Below, one piece after another: positions 52,155 through 60,628 of a stretch of DNA of 64,000 nt (position 1 is its first letter; each line of letters opens with the position of its first letter). The stretch covers positions 24,649 through 88,648 of the forward strand of contig JAGNIV010000010.1 of the NCBI GenBank assembly GCA_018001015.1, in the 5' to 3' direction. Both the position numbers and the translations under genes were made by a program. The notes under the pieces are model-generated. The model saw only the letters and a program-made list of their open reading frames with translations. It did not search any database and had not been told where the DNA came from. Source of the DNA: Phenylobacterium sp. Its GTDB lineage: Bacteria > Pseudomonadota > Alphaproteobacteria > Caulobacterales > Caulobacteraceae.

Positions 52155-54269
52155 ATGAAGCTATCCAAGCTCGCCATCATCCTGGCGTTCGCCGCGCTGG
52201 TCAGCGCCTGCGGACAGAGCAAGCCGGGGAATGTGGACGCCAAGCGGCTGACCGCGGCGTCGGGCAATAGCGACTGGATGTCCGTCGGCCGGACCTATGA
52301 CGAGCAGCGCTTCAGCCCGCTCACCAGGATCGACACCAAGAACGTCGGGACGCTCGGCCTGGCCTGGTACCACGAGTTCGACACCGACCGCGGTCAGGAG
52401 GCGACGCCGGTGGTGGTGGACGGGGTCATGTACACCACGACGGCCTGGTCCAAGGTCTATGCCTTCGACGCCAAGACCGGCGCGCAGAAGTGGTCCTTCG
52501 ACCCCAAGGTCGACGGATCCAAGGGCTTCGACGCCTGCTGCGACGTGGTCAACCGGGGCGTCGCGGTCTGGAAGGGCCGCGTCTATTTCGGAACGCTCGA
52601 TGGCCGCCTGATCGCCCTGGACGCCGGCACCGGCAAGCCGGTCTGGAGCACCCAGACCACCGACAATTCCCAGCCCTACACGATCACCGGCGCGCCGCGG
52701 ATCATCAAGGACAAGGTGATGATCGGCAATGGCGGGGCCGAGTACGGGGTGCGCGGCTACCTCTCGGCCTACGATGCCGAGACGGGGAAGATGGCCTGGC
52801 GGTTCTACACGACGCCCAACGCCAAGGGGCAGCCGGACGGCGCGGCCAGCGACAAGATCATGAAGGAGAAGGCCGGGGCCACCTGGTTCGGCGACGGCTG
52901 GAAGGTGACCGGCGGCGGCGGCACGGTCTGGGACTCCATGACCTATGACCCCGATCTCGACATCCTCTATATCGGCGTCGGCAATGGCTCGCCCTGGAAC
53001 CGGATCAAGCGGTCGGACGACAAGGGCGACAACCTCTTCCTGTCCTCGATCCTGGCCCTGAAGCCTGACACCGGCGCCTATGTCTGGCACTACCAGACCA
53101 CACCCGGCGAAAGCTGGGACTACACCGCCACCCAGCATTTGATCCTGGCCGACCTCACCGTCGCCGGCGCCCCCCGCAAGGTCATCATGCAGGCGCCGAA
53201 GAACGGCTTCTTCTACGTGCTGGACCGCGCCAACGGCCAGCTGATCTCGGCCAAGCCCTATGTCCCCGTCACCTGGGCCACCGAGGTGGATCTCAAGACG
53301 GGCCGCCCCGTCGAAACGCTCGGCGCCCGCTATCAGAAGGCGCCGTCCCTGCAGTTCCCCGGCCCCCTGGGCGGCCACAACTGGCACCCGATGAGCTACA
53401 GCCCGCAGGCCGGTCTCGTTTATATTCCTGCCCAGCTCGACCCCTTCGCCTACACCAACGAGAAGGACTACAAGCACCGCCAGGGCGCCTGGAACCTCGG
53501 CGCCGACTTCCTGGCCAACGCCTTCCCGTCCGACAAGGCGGCGCTGGCCGGGTTGAAATCGATGTTCAAGGGTCAGCTGATCGCCTGGGATCCGGTGGCC
53601 CAGAAGGCCCGCTGGACGGTGCAGCATCCCTACTTCTGGAACGGCGGCATCATGTCGACGGCGGGCGGCCTGGTCTTCCAGGGCGACGGTCTGGGCGAGT
53701 TCGTCGCCTATGACGCCGCCACCGGCAAGAGGCTATGGAGCTACAAGACCGAGAACGGCGTGGTGGCCGCCCCCTCCACCTACGAGATCGACGGCGAGCA
53801 GTATGTGGCCCTGATGGTGGGCTATGGCGGCGGCGCGCCGGTCTCGGCCTCTGCGGTGCTGCGCGAGCGGCCGAGGCTGGCGGGCCGGTTGATGGTCTTC
53901 AAACTGGGCGGCAAGGTCCAGGCCAAGCCCTACGACATCCCGGTGGTCCCCGATCTCGATCTCACGGACCTCAGCTCGGCAGGCGACGCGAAGGCGGGCT
54001 TCGCCCTCTTCCATAACAACTGCCAGGTCTGTCACGGCCCCAGCGCGTCGGGCGCCTACCTGCCCGATCTGAAGAAGTCGCAGATGCTGCTGGCCGCCGA
54101 AAGTTGGAAGTCGGTGGTGATCGACGGCGCCCTGAAGGAGCGGGGCATGGCCAGCTTCGCCCGCTTCCTCAGCCCCAAGGACGCTGAAGACATCCGCGCC
54201 TACGTCATCACCGAGGCCCGCAACGCCCAGGCCGGCGCCGAACCGGCCAAGGCGCAGGGGGCCAAGTAA
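52155..54269 (+). CDS. PQQ-dependent quinohemoprotein alcohol dehydrogenase
   Basis: A 704-residue exported enzyme. Lipobox LVSAC gives a lipid anchor at Cys19. An eight-bladed PQQ propeller follows, with the vicinal disulfide Cys128-Cys129, catalytic Asp322 in GESWDYTAT, and a C-terminal cytochrome c domain with CQVCH (623-627). Asp322 is followed by Tyr-Thr, not the second Asp of lanthanide enzymes, so calcium is expected. Oxidises alcohols in the periplasm and passes electrons to its own heme. GGGAGGA precedes the ATG. Confidence 0.9.
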   Translation: MKLSKLAIILAFAALVSACGQSKPGNVDAKRLTAASGNSDWMSVGRTYDEQRFSPLTRIDTKNVGTLGLAWYHEFDTDRGQEATPVVVDGVMYTTTAWSKVYAFDAKTGAQKWSFDPKVDGSKGFDACCDVVNRGVAVWKGRVYFGTLDGRLIALDAGTGKPVWSTQTTDNSQPYTITGAPRIIKDKVMIGNGGAEYGVRGYLSAYDAETGKMAWRFYTTPNAKGQPDGAASDKIMKEKAGATWFGDGWKVTGGGGTVWDSMTYDPDLDILYIGVGNGSPWNRIKRSDDKGDNLFLSSILALKPDTGAYVWHYQTTPGESWDYTATQHLILADLTVAGAPRKVIMQAPKNGFFYVLDRANGQLISAKPYVPVTWATEVDLKTGRPVETLGARYQKAPSLQFPGPLGGHNWHPMSYSPQAGLVYIPAQLDPFAYTNEKDYKHRQGAWNLGADFLANAFPSDKAALAGLKSMFKGQLIAWDPVAQKARWTVQHPYFWNGGIMSTAGGLVFQGDGLGEFVAYDAATGKRLWSYKTENGVVAAPSTYEIDGEQYVALMVGYGGGAPVSASAVLRERPRLAGRLMVFKLGGKVQAKPYDIPVVPDLDLTDLSSAGDAKAGFALFHNNCQVCHGPSASGAYLPDLKKSQMLLAAESWKSVVIDGALKERGMASFARFLSPKDAEDIRAYVITEARNAQAGAEPAKAQGAK

Positions 54270-54271
54270 CG

Positions 54272-54318
54272 CCAGGCTAGCGCGGGATCGCCATGGCTGC
54301 GATCCCGCGCTAGCCTGG
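54272..54318. repeat. Perfect 20-bp hairpin before the esterase start
   Basis: CCAGGCTAGCGCGGGATCGC (54272-54291) is the exact inverse of 54299-54318, with a 7-base loop. It begins 3 bases after the dehydrogenase stop and ends 3 bases before the next ATG (54322), occupying the place of a ribosome-binding site. No T-run follows. Confidence 0.75.
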
Positions 54319-54321
54319 GTC

Positions 54322-55344
54322 ATGACACCGGTTTCCTCGCTGTTCCTTGCCGCGGGCCTGGCCCTGGGCCTCGCCACCTCCGCCATGGCGCAGGATAGTC
54401 CCGCGGGTCCCGGCCACGAGGTGATGACGCTGTGGCCCAAGGGGCCGCCCGGCGCCGAACACGCGACCGCGCGGGAGGAGATCGTCGAGCGGTCCAAGGA
54501 CGCCGCCGTTCTCCGCGACCGCATCATCAAGGGGGTGACCCATCCGACCCTGATCGCCTTCCGGCCCAGACATCCCAACGGCTCGGCCCTGCTGATGGCG
54601 CCCGGCGGCGGCTATGCCTGGGTGGTGATGGACAAGGAGGGCTATGAGGCCGCCGAGCGGTTCGCCAGGTCCGGCGTCACGGTCTTCGTGATGACCTACC
54701 GCCTGCCCCACGAGGGCTGGAGCGCCGGCCCCGCCGCGCCGCTGCAGGACGCCCAGCGGGCGCTGCGGCTGATCCGGGCCCACGCGGCCGACTACGGTCT
54801 TGATCCGGGCCGGGTCGGGGTCATCGGCTTCTCCGCGGGCGGCCATGTGGCTGGCGTCCTGACCCTGAAGTTCGACAAGGCTGTCTATCCCGCAGTCGAC
54901 GCCGCCGACCTGGCCTCCGCGCGGCCGGACTTTTCAGTGCTGATGTATCCGGTGGCGACAATGGCCCAGCCCTTCGCCCATCCGGGTTCGCGCAAGAACC
55001 TCCTGGGAGAGGCTCCCACCCCGGCCGCCATCGCCGAATGGTCCCTGGAGACCAGCGTCCGGCCCGACGCTCCGCCCACCTTCCTCGTCCACGCCGTGGA
55101 CGACGCCAGCGTGCCGGTCGAGAACAGCCTGCAACTCTTCGAGGCGCTGAGGGCTCTGAGGGTCCCGGTGGAGATGCACCTCTTCGAGGAGGGCGGCCAC
55201 GGCTTCGGCCTCCGCTTCGCGGTCGGCAAGCCGGCGGCGGCCTGGCCGGACCTGGTGCTGAGCTGGATGAAGCGGCGGGGCTATCTGGAGCCCAAGGGGC
55301 GCCTCAGAACACACCCGTCCGACGGCCCGTCGACTCCGGGCTGA
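54322..55344 (+). CDS. Secreted alpha/beta hydrolase, acetyl-xylan esterase-like
   Basis: A 340-residue protein with a signal peptide (LFLAAGLALGLATSAMAQ). LLMAPGGGYAWVV is the HGG-like oxyanion region, GFSAGGH the nucleophile elbow, DDASVP the acid and GGHGFG the His loop: the complete triad of the BD-FAE/axeA esterase group. Such enzymes remove acetyl groups from plant polymers or sugars. The start is fixed by the signal peptide even though a hairpin occupies the ribosome-binding region. The 3' end overlaps the convergent GST-like gene by 41 bp. Confidence 0.8.
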   Translation: MTPVSSLFLAAGLALGLATSAMAQDSPAGPGHEVMTLWPKGPPGAEHATAREEIVERSKDAAVLRDRIIKGVTHPTLIAFRPRHPNGSALLMAPGGGYAWVVMDKEGYEAAERFARSGVTVFVMTYRLPHEGWSAGPAAPLQDAQRALRLIRAHAADYGLDPGRVGVIGFSAGGHVAGVLTLKFDKAVYPAVDAADLASARPDFSVLMYPVATMAQPFAHPGSRKNLLGEAPTPAAIAEWSLETSVRPDAPPTFLVHAVDDASVPVENSLQLFEALRALRVPVEMHLFEEGGHGFGLRFAVGKPAAAWPDLVLSWMKRRGYLEPKGRLRTHPSDGPSTPG

Positions 55345-56398
55345 GTACCGGGATCGTCTCCCGTTCCCCGGGCGCGAGCTGCAGCGGCTCCCAGCAGCCA
55401 TGCCGGCGCAGGGTCGCCTCCAGGCCTGTCCCGCCGGCGGCGAGAGCGTCGGCCAGGGCCAGCTTGAGCCAGCCCAGGCAATTGGCCTTGTAGCCGTTGG
55501 CACGCGCCACCATCGGCAGGCCGCGCAGTTGGACCGACACGGTGGGCTCGCCGGCGGCCACGGCCCGCGCGTTGGCGGCCATATAGGGCAGGAACACCTC
55601 ACCGATCAGGACCAGCAGGCGCTCCAGGCCAGGCCCGGGCGGCGCGGCGGGATCTCGCCAGTCGCCCTCGATCCCGGAGGCGTCGTCCAGGTCGTGCACC
55701 CACTGGAAGGTCCGCACCGCGTCACAGCGCATGATGGCCGAGGCGGTGGGATCGATGGCGCACTGGGACAGCTGGCCGAACAGGCCGATGTCGCCGATGG
55801 AGGGCCGACCCCCGAACAGGAACCGGCTGACCTCCAGCTGGGCCTCGATGGCGGCGAGGACCTCCGGATAGGTGGCCCGCAGCAGAGGGCGGTTGGCGTC
55901 GCGGTCCCCCAGGCGCGACAGCACCCCGGTCTGTCGGGCCCTGAACCGTTCGATGATGGCGTCGAATTCCGGCTGGGGCAGGGCGCCGATCCAGCCGGCC
56001 ATCTGACGCCGCGCGCAGAAGGCCTGGTCGACCTCGGCGTCCCAGCGGTAGTCGAACATCGGCAGCACCAGCCACTCGTCGGCGAAGTCCTCCACCAGCA
56101 GGGCCAGGAACCGATCGGCGGGGTCGGCCGGCAGCAGGCTTCGCTCGTCGGGATGCCGGTTCTCCAGCTCCAGGATCATCGGCGTGGAGTCGGCCCAGTA
56201 CCGCCCGTCGGGCAGTTGCAGCACCGGGATCATGCCCTTGTCGGCCGCCTTCAGCTCTCCGCCCTCGCCGAGATAGCCCGGCGGCACGATCCAGTTGTGG
56301 GCGATCCGCCGGTAGCGAAGCGCCGCGCGCAGCTTCAGCGAATAGGGCGAGCCGGGTCCCCCCAGGATGCGATAGCGGCCTTCGTCGGTGCGTGACAT
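55304..56398 (-). CDS. Glutathione S-transferase-like protein
   Basis: A 364-residue protein. The N-terminus YRILGGPGSPYSLKLRAALRYR and VLQLPDGRYWADSTPMILELE form the thioredoxin-like GST half, followed by a long helical domain (FGGRPSIGDIGLFGQL is the N-capping/hydrophobic staple motif). It is about 150 residues longer than ordinary GSTs, the extra part being helical at the C-terminus. Substrate unknown. Convergent, overlapping the esterase by 41 bp. Confidence 0.75.
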   Translation of the reverse strand: MSRTDEGRYRILGGPGSPYSLKLRAALRYRRIAHNWIVPPGYLGEGGELKAADKGMIPVLQLPDGRYWADSTPMILELENRHPDERSLLPADPADRFLALLVEDFADEWLVLPMFDYRWDAEVDQAFCARRQMAGWIGALPQPEFDAIIERFRARQTGVLSRLGDRDANRPLLRATYPEVLAAIEAQLEVSRFLFGGRPSIGDIGLFGQLSQCAIDPTASAIMRCDAVRTFQWVHDLDDASGIEGDWRDPAAPPGPGLERLLVLIGEVFLPYMAANARAVAAGEPTVSVQLRGLPMVARANGYKANCLGWLKLALADALAAGGTGLEATLRRHGCWEPLQLAPGERETIPVLSPESTGRRTGVF

Positions 56399-56711
56399 GC
56401 GTCTTTCCTCGGTCGGACGGTCCCCGTCGAGACCGGGTCAGATAAGACACGGCCCCAAGCTTGGCCTGCAAGGGGAGAAGCACCCGGCGGAGCGCCGACC
56501 GTCTTCGCCTTCGCACCATCGAGATGGCGATGACGTCAGGCCGATGAGGGGGCCTGCTTCACGGCGCCCAGGATGGGATCTGAATGCGCATGGAGCACCC
56601 GAACCAAGGCCTGCTCGGCGCCGCTGACCCCGATCAGAGGTATTCCTAACGCGCTTTTAGGGGTGTTCCTTCACGCCGAATTCAGCGCCGGCGGGGCATT
56701 GCAAGGGCTCC
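56399..56711. other. Non-coding gap, 313 bp
   Basis: Between divergent genes. I see only a weak 5-bp hairpin (CCTAA/TTAGG near 56645-56662) and no clear palindrome or repeat. Confidence 0.4.
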
Positions 56712-57287
56712 ATGCAGATCGCCAGCACCCTGGCGGGCCCGTCGCCCGCCCTGCCAGACTCGGTCGCCGCCGCGACCCTGGTGCTGCACGACCGCAGCGG
56801 GGCGAAGAGTCTCGACCAGCAGTTGGGCGCCTATCAGGACCTGGCCAGCCGCTGGCGCGCCGCCCCCTCCGGCGACCGCCAGGCCCTGGCCAAGGCGCTG
56901 ACCGAGTCCCCCTTCGGCCAGCGCGTTCAATCGACCCTCAACGCCTTCACCCGCGCCGCCTGGGCCGGGCCGCACGCGGTCCCGCCGGAGCCGCAGGCCA
57001 GGCTGCTCGGGGCCTTCGACGGCCTGTCGGCGGAAGACCAGAAGATCGTCGCTGGCCTGCAGGTCGATAGCGCCGGCGCCCCGGCCTACGGCTCTCCGGC
57101 CGAGTACCGCCAGCGCCTGCAGGCCGACCTCGACGCCGCCCAGCCGCGCAAGACCGACAGCGTCAGCCTGTCGCCGGAAGCCCGCGCGCACCTGGCCGGG
57201 ACCCCACCACACGTGCCGCCGGCGGAGCCCGAGATTTCACCGGCCCGCGCCGCGGCGATGGCCGCCTATACCCGGCTCTCGCGCTAG
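56712..57287 (+). CDS. Hypothetical protein
   Basis: A 191-residue protein, alanine- and proline-rich, with no signal peptide and no membrane helix. The middle region (QQLGAYQDLASRWRAAPSGD, RVQSTLNAFTRAAWAG) is probably helical. The Ala-rich ends and lack of motifs give no functional clue. It resembles lineage-restricted proteins. No homologue recognised. Confidence 0.5.
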   Translation: MQIASTLAGPSPALPDSVAAATLVLHDRSGAKSLDQQLGAYQDLASRWRAAPSGDRQALAKALTESPFGQRVQSTLNAFTRAAWAGPHAVPPEPQARLLGAFDGLSAEDQKIVAGLQVDSAGAPAYGSPAEYRQRLQADLDAAQPRKTDSVSLSPEARAHLAGTPPHVPPAEPEISPARAAAMAAYTRLSR

Positions 57288-57291
57288 GCCG

Positions 57292-57597
57292 AGGGTCTTT
57301 GTCGAGCGGGCGTCGTTCCGCTGGGTGGCGGGCGAGGACATGGTGGAGACCGGTGACCCCGATCCGCCCCATCGGTTCGCCCGCTGCTTCTGCCGCCGCT
57401 GCGGCACGGCCCTGGGCGAGAGCCTGTCGCTTGCCGACTCCTTCCCCATCGCCGCCAACTGCCTGGACAGCGACCCCGGCGTCCGCAACCGCTTCCACGA
57501 GTTCGTGGCCGAGAAGCCGGCCTGGTATGAGATCTGCGACGGGGCCAAGCCGTTCGAGGGGCATCCGGTGCGGGGGCCGGGCAAACACCTATTTTGA
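57292..57597 (+). pseudogene. 5'-truncated GFA-family gene remnant
   Basis: The frame reads VFVERASFRWVAGEDMVETG onward and later RCFCRRCGTALGES, matching the C-terminal half of glutathione-dependent formaldehyde-activating (GFA) enzymes, including the last CXXC zinc pair. The N-terminal half with the first cysteine clusters is missing, and the frame simply runs into the preceding gene. A GTG at 57325 could start a 90-residue protein, but it would not bind both zincs. The 3' end overlaps the convergent gene by 9 bp. Confidence 0.7.
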
Positions 57598-57975
57598 GAT
57601 TGGCGCGCTGAGCTTGGCCCCTTCTTCGCGAATCTGGCGTTCGCACCGCGCGGTGACCAGCTGGATAAGGACCTTGCTCGGCGCCTGAGACGCCAGGCCC
57701 GGATCGGTTTCGTAGGCCTCATCGACCAGGGTGGCGAGGCGGTCGGACGGCAGGGCTTCGTCGGCGAGGCAGTTGATCCGTCCCTTCTTGATGGCGCGGG
57801 TGTATTCGTCGTCGCTCGCGAACAGGATGTTCGAGGCGTCGTATACGCCCATGGCATAGGCAGCCTTGCTGGCGGGATCGAGCTGGTCCCAACTGGCGCG
57901 GCCAGACATGTAGCTTGCATGGGCGAAGGCGGGCGCGAAGGCGGCGATGACCGCCCAGATGATGATATTCTTCAT
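57589..57975 (-). CDS. Hypothetical secreted protein
   Basis: A 128-residue protein with a signal peptide (MKNIIIWAVIAAFAPAFAHA). The mature part has Cys in INCLADEALPSDRLATLVDEAY and in TARCERQIRE, which could form a disulfide, and is reminiscent of small Rap1a/Tai-type immunity folds, although no toxin gene is beside it. Function unknown. Confidence 0.6.
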   Translation of the reverse strand: MKNIIIWAVIAAFAPAFAHASYMSGRASWDQLDPASKAAYAMGVYDASNILFASDDEYTRAIKKGRINCLADEALPSDRLATLVDEAYETDPGLASQAPSKVLIQLVTARCERQIREEGAKLSAPISK

Positions 57976-58089
57976 GTCTCAACCTTCACCAGAAGTCTGG
58001 CCTTGTGCAATCGAAGGTTCGGCCGTCTGTTGGCTTCTGTCGATCTCCCGCCCTAGTCCCGACCCGACCTGCGCGCTAAACCCCTCCCC

Positions 58090-59880
58090 ATGAACGCGCC
58101 CGTGAAACTTGACGCCCTGCCCGAGTGGCAGCTCTCCGACCTCTATGCCGGGCGCGACGACCCGAAGATCGAGGCCGATCTGGCGGCGGCCAAGGCGGCC
58201 AATGACGAGCTGGTCAAGCTGAAGGGCCGGTTCGTGCAGTTGCGTTCCGATCCGCTGCACCTGGGCGAACTTCTGGACCACGGGATCGGCCTCTATGAGC
58301 GCGCGGTGAACGGGCTCTGGGCCGTCGGCGCCTATGCGGCCCTGGCCAGTTCGGTGGCCAAGGACGACCCGGCCTGGGCCAAGTTCGAGGGCGACCTGCG
58401 CACCCGATCCTCCCAGATCGGGGCCGAGAGCCTGTTCTTCACCCTGGAGCTCAACCAGCTTGAGGACAACGAGATCGAGATGGCCTTCAAGGCCCATCCG
58501 CCGGCCGCCCGCTGGCGCTCGTGGATGCGCCGGGTGCGGCTGTCGCGGCCGCACGAGCTGTCGCCGGACCTGGAGCGGCTGCTGATTGACCGATCGCCGG
58601 CGGTGGCCAACTGGGTGCGGTTGTATGACGAGAGCCTGGCCAAGCTGAGCGCCAAGGTGGGCAAGGAGAGCCTGTCGCTGCCGGAGGTGCTGAACCGGCT
58701 GTCGGACCCCGACGTGACCCGGCGCAAGGCCGCCGCCCAAGGCCTGGCCAAGGCCCTGGAGGCGCGCACGCCGGAACTGGCGCTGTCCATGAACACGCTC
58801 GCCTTCGAGAAACAGGTGGAGGACCGCTGGCGGAAGTATCCGACCCCCGCCGCCAGCCGCCACATCGCCAATGAGGTGGACGCCGACGCCGTCGAGGCGC
58901 TGGAGGCCGCCGTGGTGGAGGCCTATCCGCGGGTCAGCCACCGCTACTACGCGCTGAAGGCCAAGCTGATGGGCCGCAAGACCCTGGACTACTGGGACCG
59001 CAACGCCCCCCTCGATACCGCCAAGCCGCGCGCCTACGACTGGAAGCAGGCCCAGGGCATGGTGCTGGAGAGCTTCTCCGACCTGGCGCCCAAGTTCGCC
59101 GACACCGCCAAGACCTTCTTCGATCAGCCCTGGATCGACGCGCGGCCCCGGGCCGGCAAGCAGTCGGGCGCCTTCAGCCACCCGGTGACCGCCGACCGCC
59201 ACCCCTATGTGTTCATGAACTATATGGGCGAGCGCCGCGACGTCCTGACCCTGGCCCACGAGCTGGGCCACGCCGTCCACCAGACCCTGTGCCAGCCCCT
59301 GGGCACCCTGCTGGCCGACACGCCCCTGACCCTGGCGGAGACGGCGTCCATCTTCGGTGAGGGCTTGGTGTTCGAGCGGCTGCTGGCCGGGGCCACCAAG
59401 GCCGAGCGGCTGGGATTGCTGGCCGGCCAGATCGAGGACGGCATCAACACGGTGATCCGGCAGATCGCCTTCCACCGGTTCGAGAACCGTTTCCACGCAG
59501 CGCGGTTCGAGGGTGAACTCTCAGCGGAGCAGATCGGCGCGATCTGGCTGGAGACGATGGGCGAGAGCCTGGGGCCCGCCATCAAGCTCAACGAGGGCTA
59601 CGAGCACTACTGGGCCTATGTCAGCCATTTCGCCCACGCGCCGTTCTACGTCTACGCCTACGCTTTTGGCGACCTGCTGGTGCGTGGCCTGATGGAAAAG
59701 CGCCGCGAGGACCCGGCGGCCTTCGCGCCCCTTTACGAAGACCTGCTAGCGGCCGGGGGCACGCGGACCTATGTCGAGGCCCTGCGCCCCTTCGGCCTCA
59801 ACCCCCGGGAGAAAGCCTTTTGGACCGCCGGCATGACCCAGATGGAGCGGCTGGTGGACGCCTTCGAGGAACTGGTCTGA
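58090..59880 (+). CDS. M3 family oligoendopeptidase
   Basis: A 596-residue cytoplasmic zinc peptidase of the M3B oligoendopeptidase F family. HELGHAVH (His390-His394) is the HExxH zinc site, with the third ligand Glu in LAETASIFGE about 25 residues later. NEGYEHYWAYVSHFAHAPFYVYAYAFG is the substrate-closing helix typical of the family. It degrades short peptides. PAP2 gene follows on the same strand 31 bp later. Confidence 0.9.
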   Translation: MNAPVKLDALPEWQLSDLYAGRDDPKIEADLAAAKAANDELVKLKGRFVQLRSDPLHLGELLDHGIGLYERAVNGLWAVGAYAALASSVAKDDPAWAKFEGDLRTRSSQIGAESLFFTLELNQLEDNEIEMAFKAHPPAARWRSWMRRVRLSRPHELSPDLERLLIDRSPAVANWVRLYDESLAKLSAKVGKESLSLPEVLNRLSDPDVTRRKAAAQGLAKALEARTPELALSMNTLAFEKQVEDRWRKYPTPAASRHIANEVDADAVEALEAAVVEAYPRVSHRYYALKAKLMGRKTLDYWDRNAPLDTAKPRAYDWKQAQGMVLESFSDLAPKFADTAKTFFDQPWIDARPRAGKQSGAFSHPVTADRHPYVFMNYMGERRDVLTLAHELGHAVHQTLCQPLGTLLADTPLTLAETASIFGEGLVFERLLAGATKAERLGLLAGQIEDGINTVIRQIAFHRFENRFHAARFEGELSAEQIGAIWLETMGESLGPAIKLNEGYEHYWAYVSHFAHAPFYVYAYAFGDLLVRGLMEKRREDPAAFAPLYEDLLAAGGTRTYVEALRPFGLNPREKAFWTAGMTQMERLVDAFEELV

Positions 59881-59911
59881 TCGAACGGCGACGCTGCGCG
59901 TTTCTGCCCGC

Positions 59912-60628
59912 ATGACCAAGCCCGCTGTTCCGCCTGTTCTGATCTCTGTCGCCCGACGGATCGAGACCCGCGCCCTGCTGATCTGGCTGGCCTGCGCCGG
60001 CGCGATCTGGGGTTTTTTCAATATCGCCGGAGAGGTGATGGAGGGCGACGCCGACATCGTCGATCAGCAGTTGTTGCTGATGTTGCGGCGGCCCAGCGAC
60101 CTCAGCGACCCCATCGGCCCGCCCTGGGTCGAGGAGGCGCTGCGGGACATCACCGCGCTGGGCGGTTTCACCTTCCTGACCATCGCCACCATCGTGGCCG
60201 TGCTGCTGTTCAGCTTCCACGGCAAGCGCAGGCAGGCCTGGATCCTGGCCGGCACGGTGCTGGGGGCCCAGGTGTCCAGCGAGGTTCTGAAGACCTTCTA
60301 CGATCGGCCCCGGCCCAGCCTCGTGCCGCATGGCAGCTTCGTCTACACCCAGAGCTTCCCGAGCGGGCACTCGGCCCTGGCGGCGGCGGTGTTCCTGACG
60401 CTCGCCACCCTGATCGCCAGCGTTGAGAAGCGGCCGAGTTCGAAGATCCTGATCTATGTGCTGGCGGTGGTGATCACCATCGGCGTGGGGTTCAGCCGCG
60501 TCTATCTCGGGGTGCACTGGCCCAGCGACGTGTTGGCCGGCTGGAGCCTGGGCGCCACCTGGGCCTTCGCCGCCTGGATCGTGCTGGAGTGGATGCGCTC
60601 GCGCGATGTCAGTCGGGAGCGGGGTTAG
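59912..60628 (+). CDS. PAP2 family membrane phosphatase
   Basis: A 238-residue membrane protein with about five hydrophobic helices and all three phosphatase motifs: KTFYDRPRPS, PSGHSA and SRVYLGVHWPSDVLAGW, including the Asp that is missing in the acid phosphatase at 4438-5244. Likely an undecaprenyl-pyrophosphate or lipid phosphate phosphatase facing the periplasm. Overlaps the convergent winged-helix gene by 20 bp. Confidence 0.85.
   Translation: MTKPAVPPVLISVARRIETRALLIWLACAGAIWGFFNIAGEVMEGDADIVDQQLLLMLRRPSDLSDPIGPPWVEEALRDITALGGFTFLTIATIVAVLLFSFHGKRRQAWILAGTVLGAQVSSEVLKTFYDRPRPSLVPHGSFVYTQSFPSGHSALAAAVFLTLATLIASVEKRPSSKILIYVLAVVITIGVGFSRVYLGVHWPSDVLAGWSLGATWAFAAWIVLEWMRSRDVSRERG

Noticed and set aside
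57589-57975. Small secreted protein as an immunity protein of a toxin system
   Set aside because: Resemblance to Rap1a/Tai folds is weak and no effector or type VI secretion gene is nearby.
57979-59496. A 505-residue minus-strand frame
   Set aside because: Antisense to the M3 peptidase, which has an intact HExxH site.
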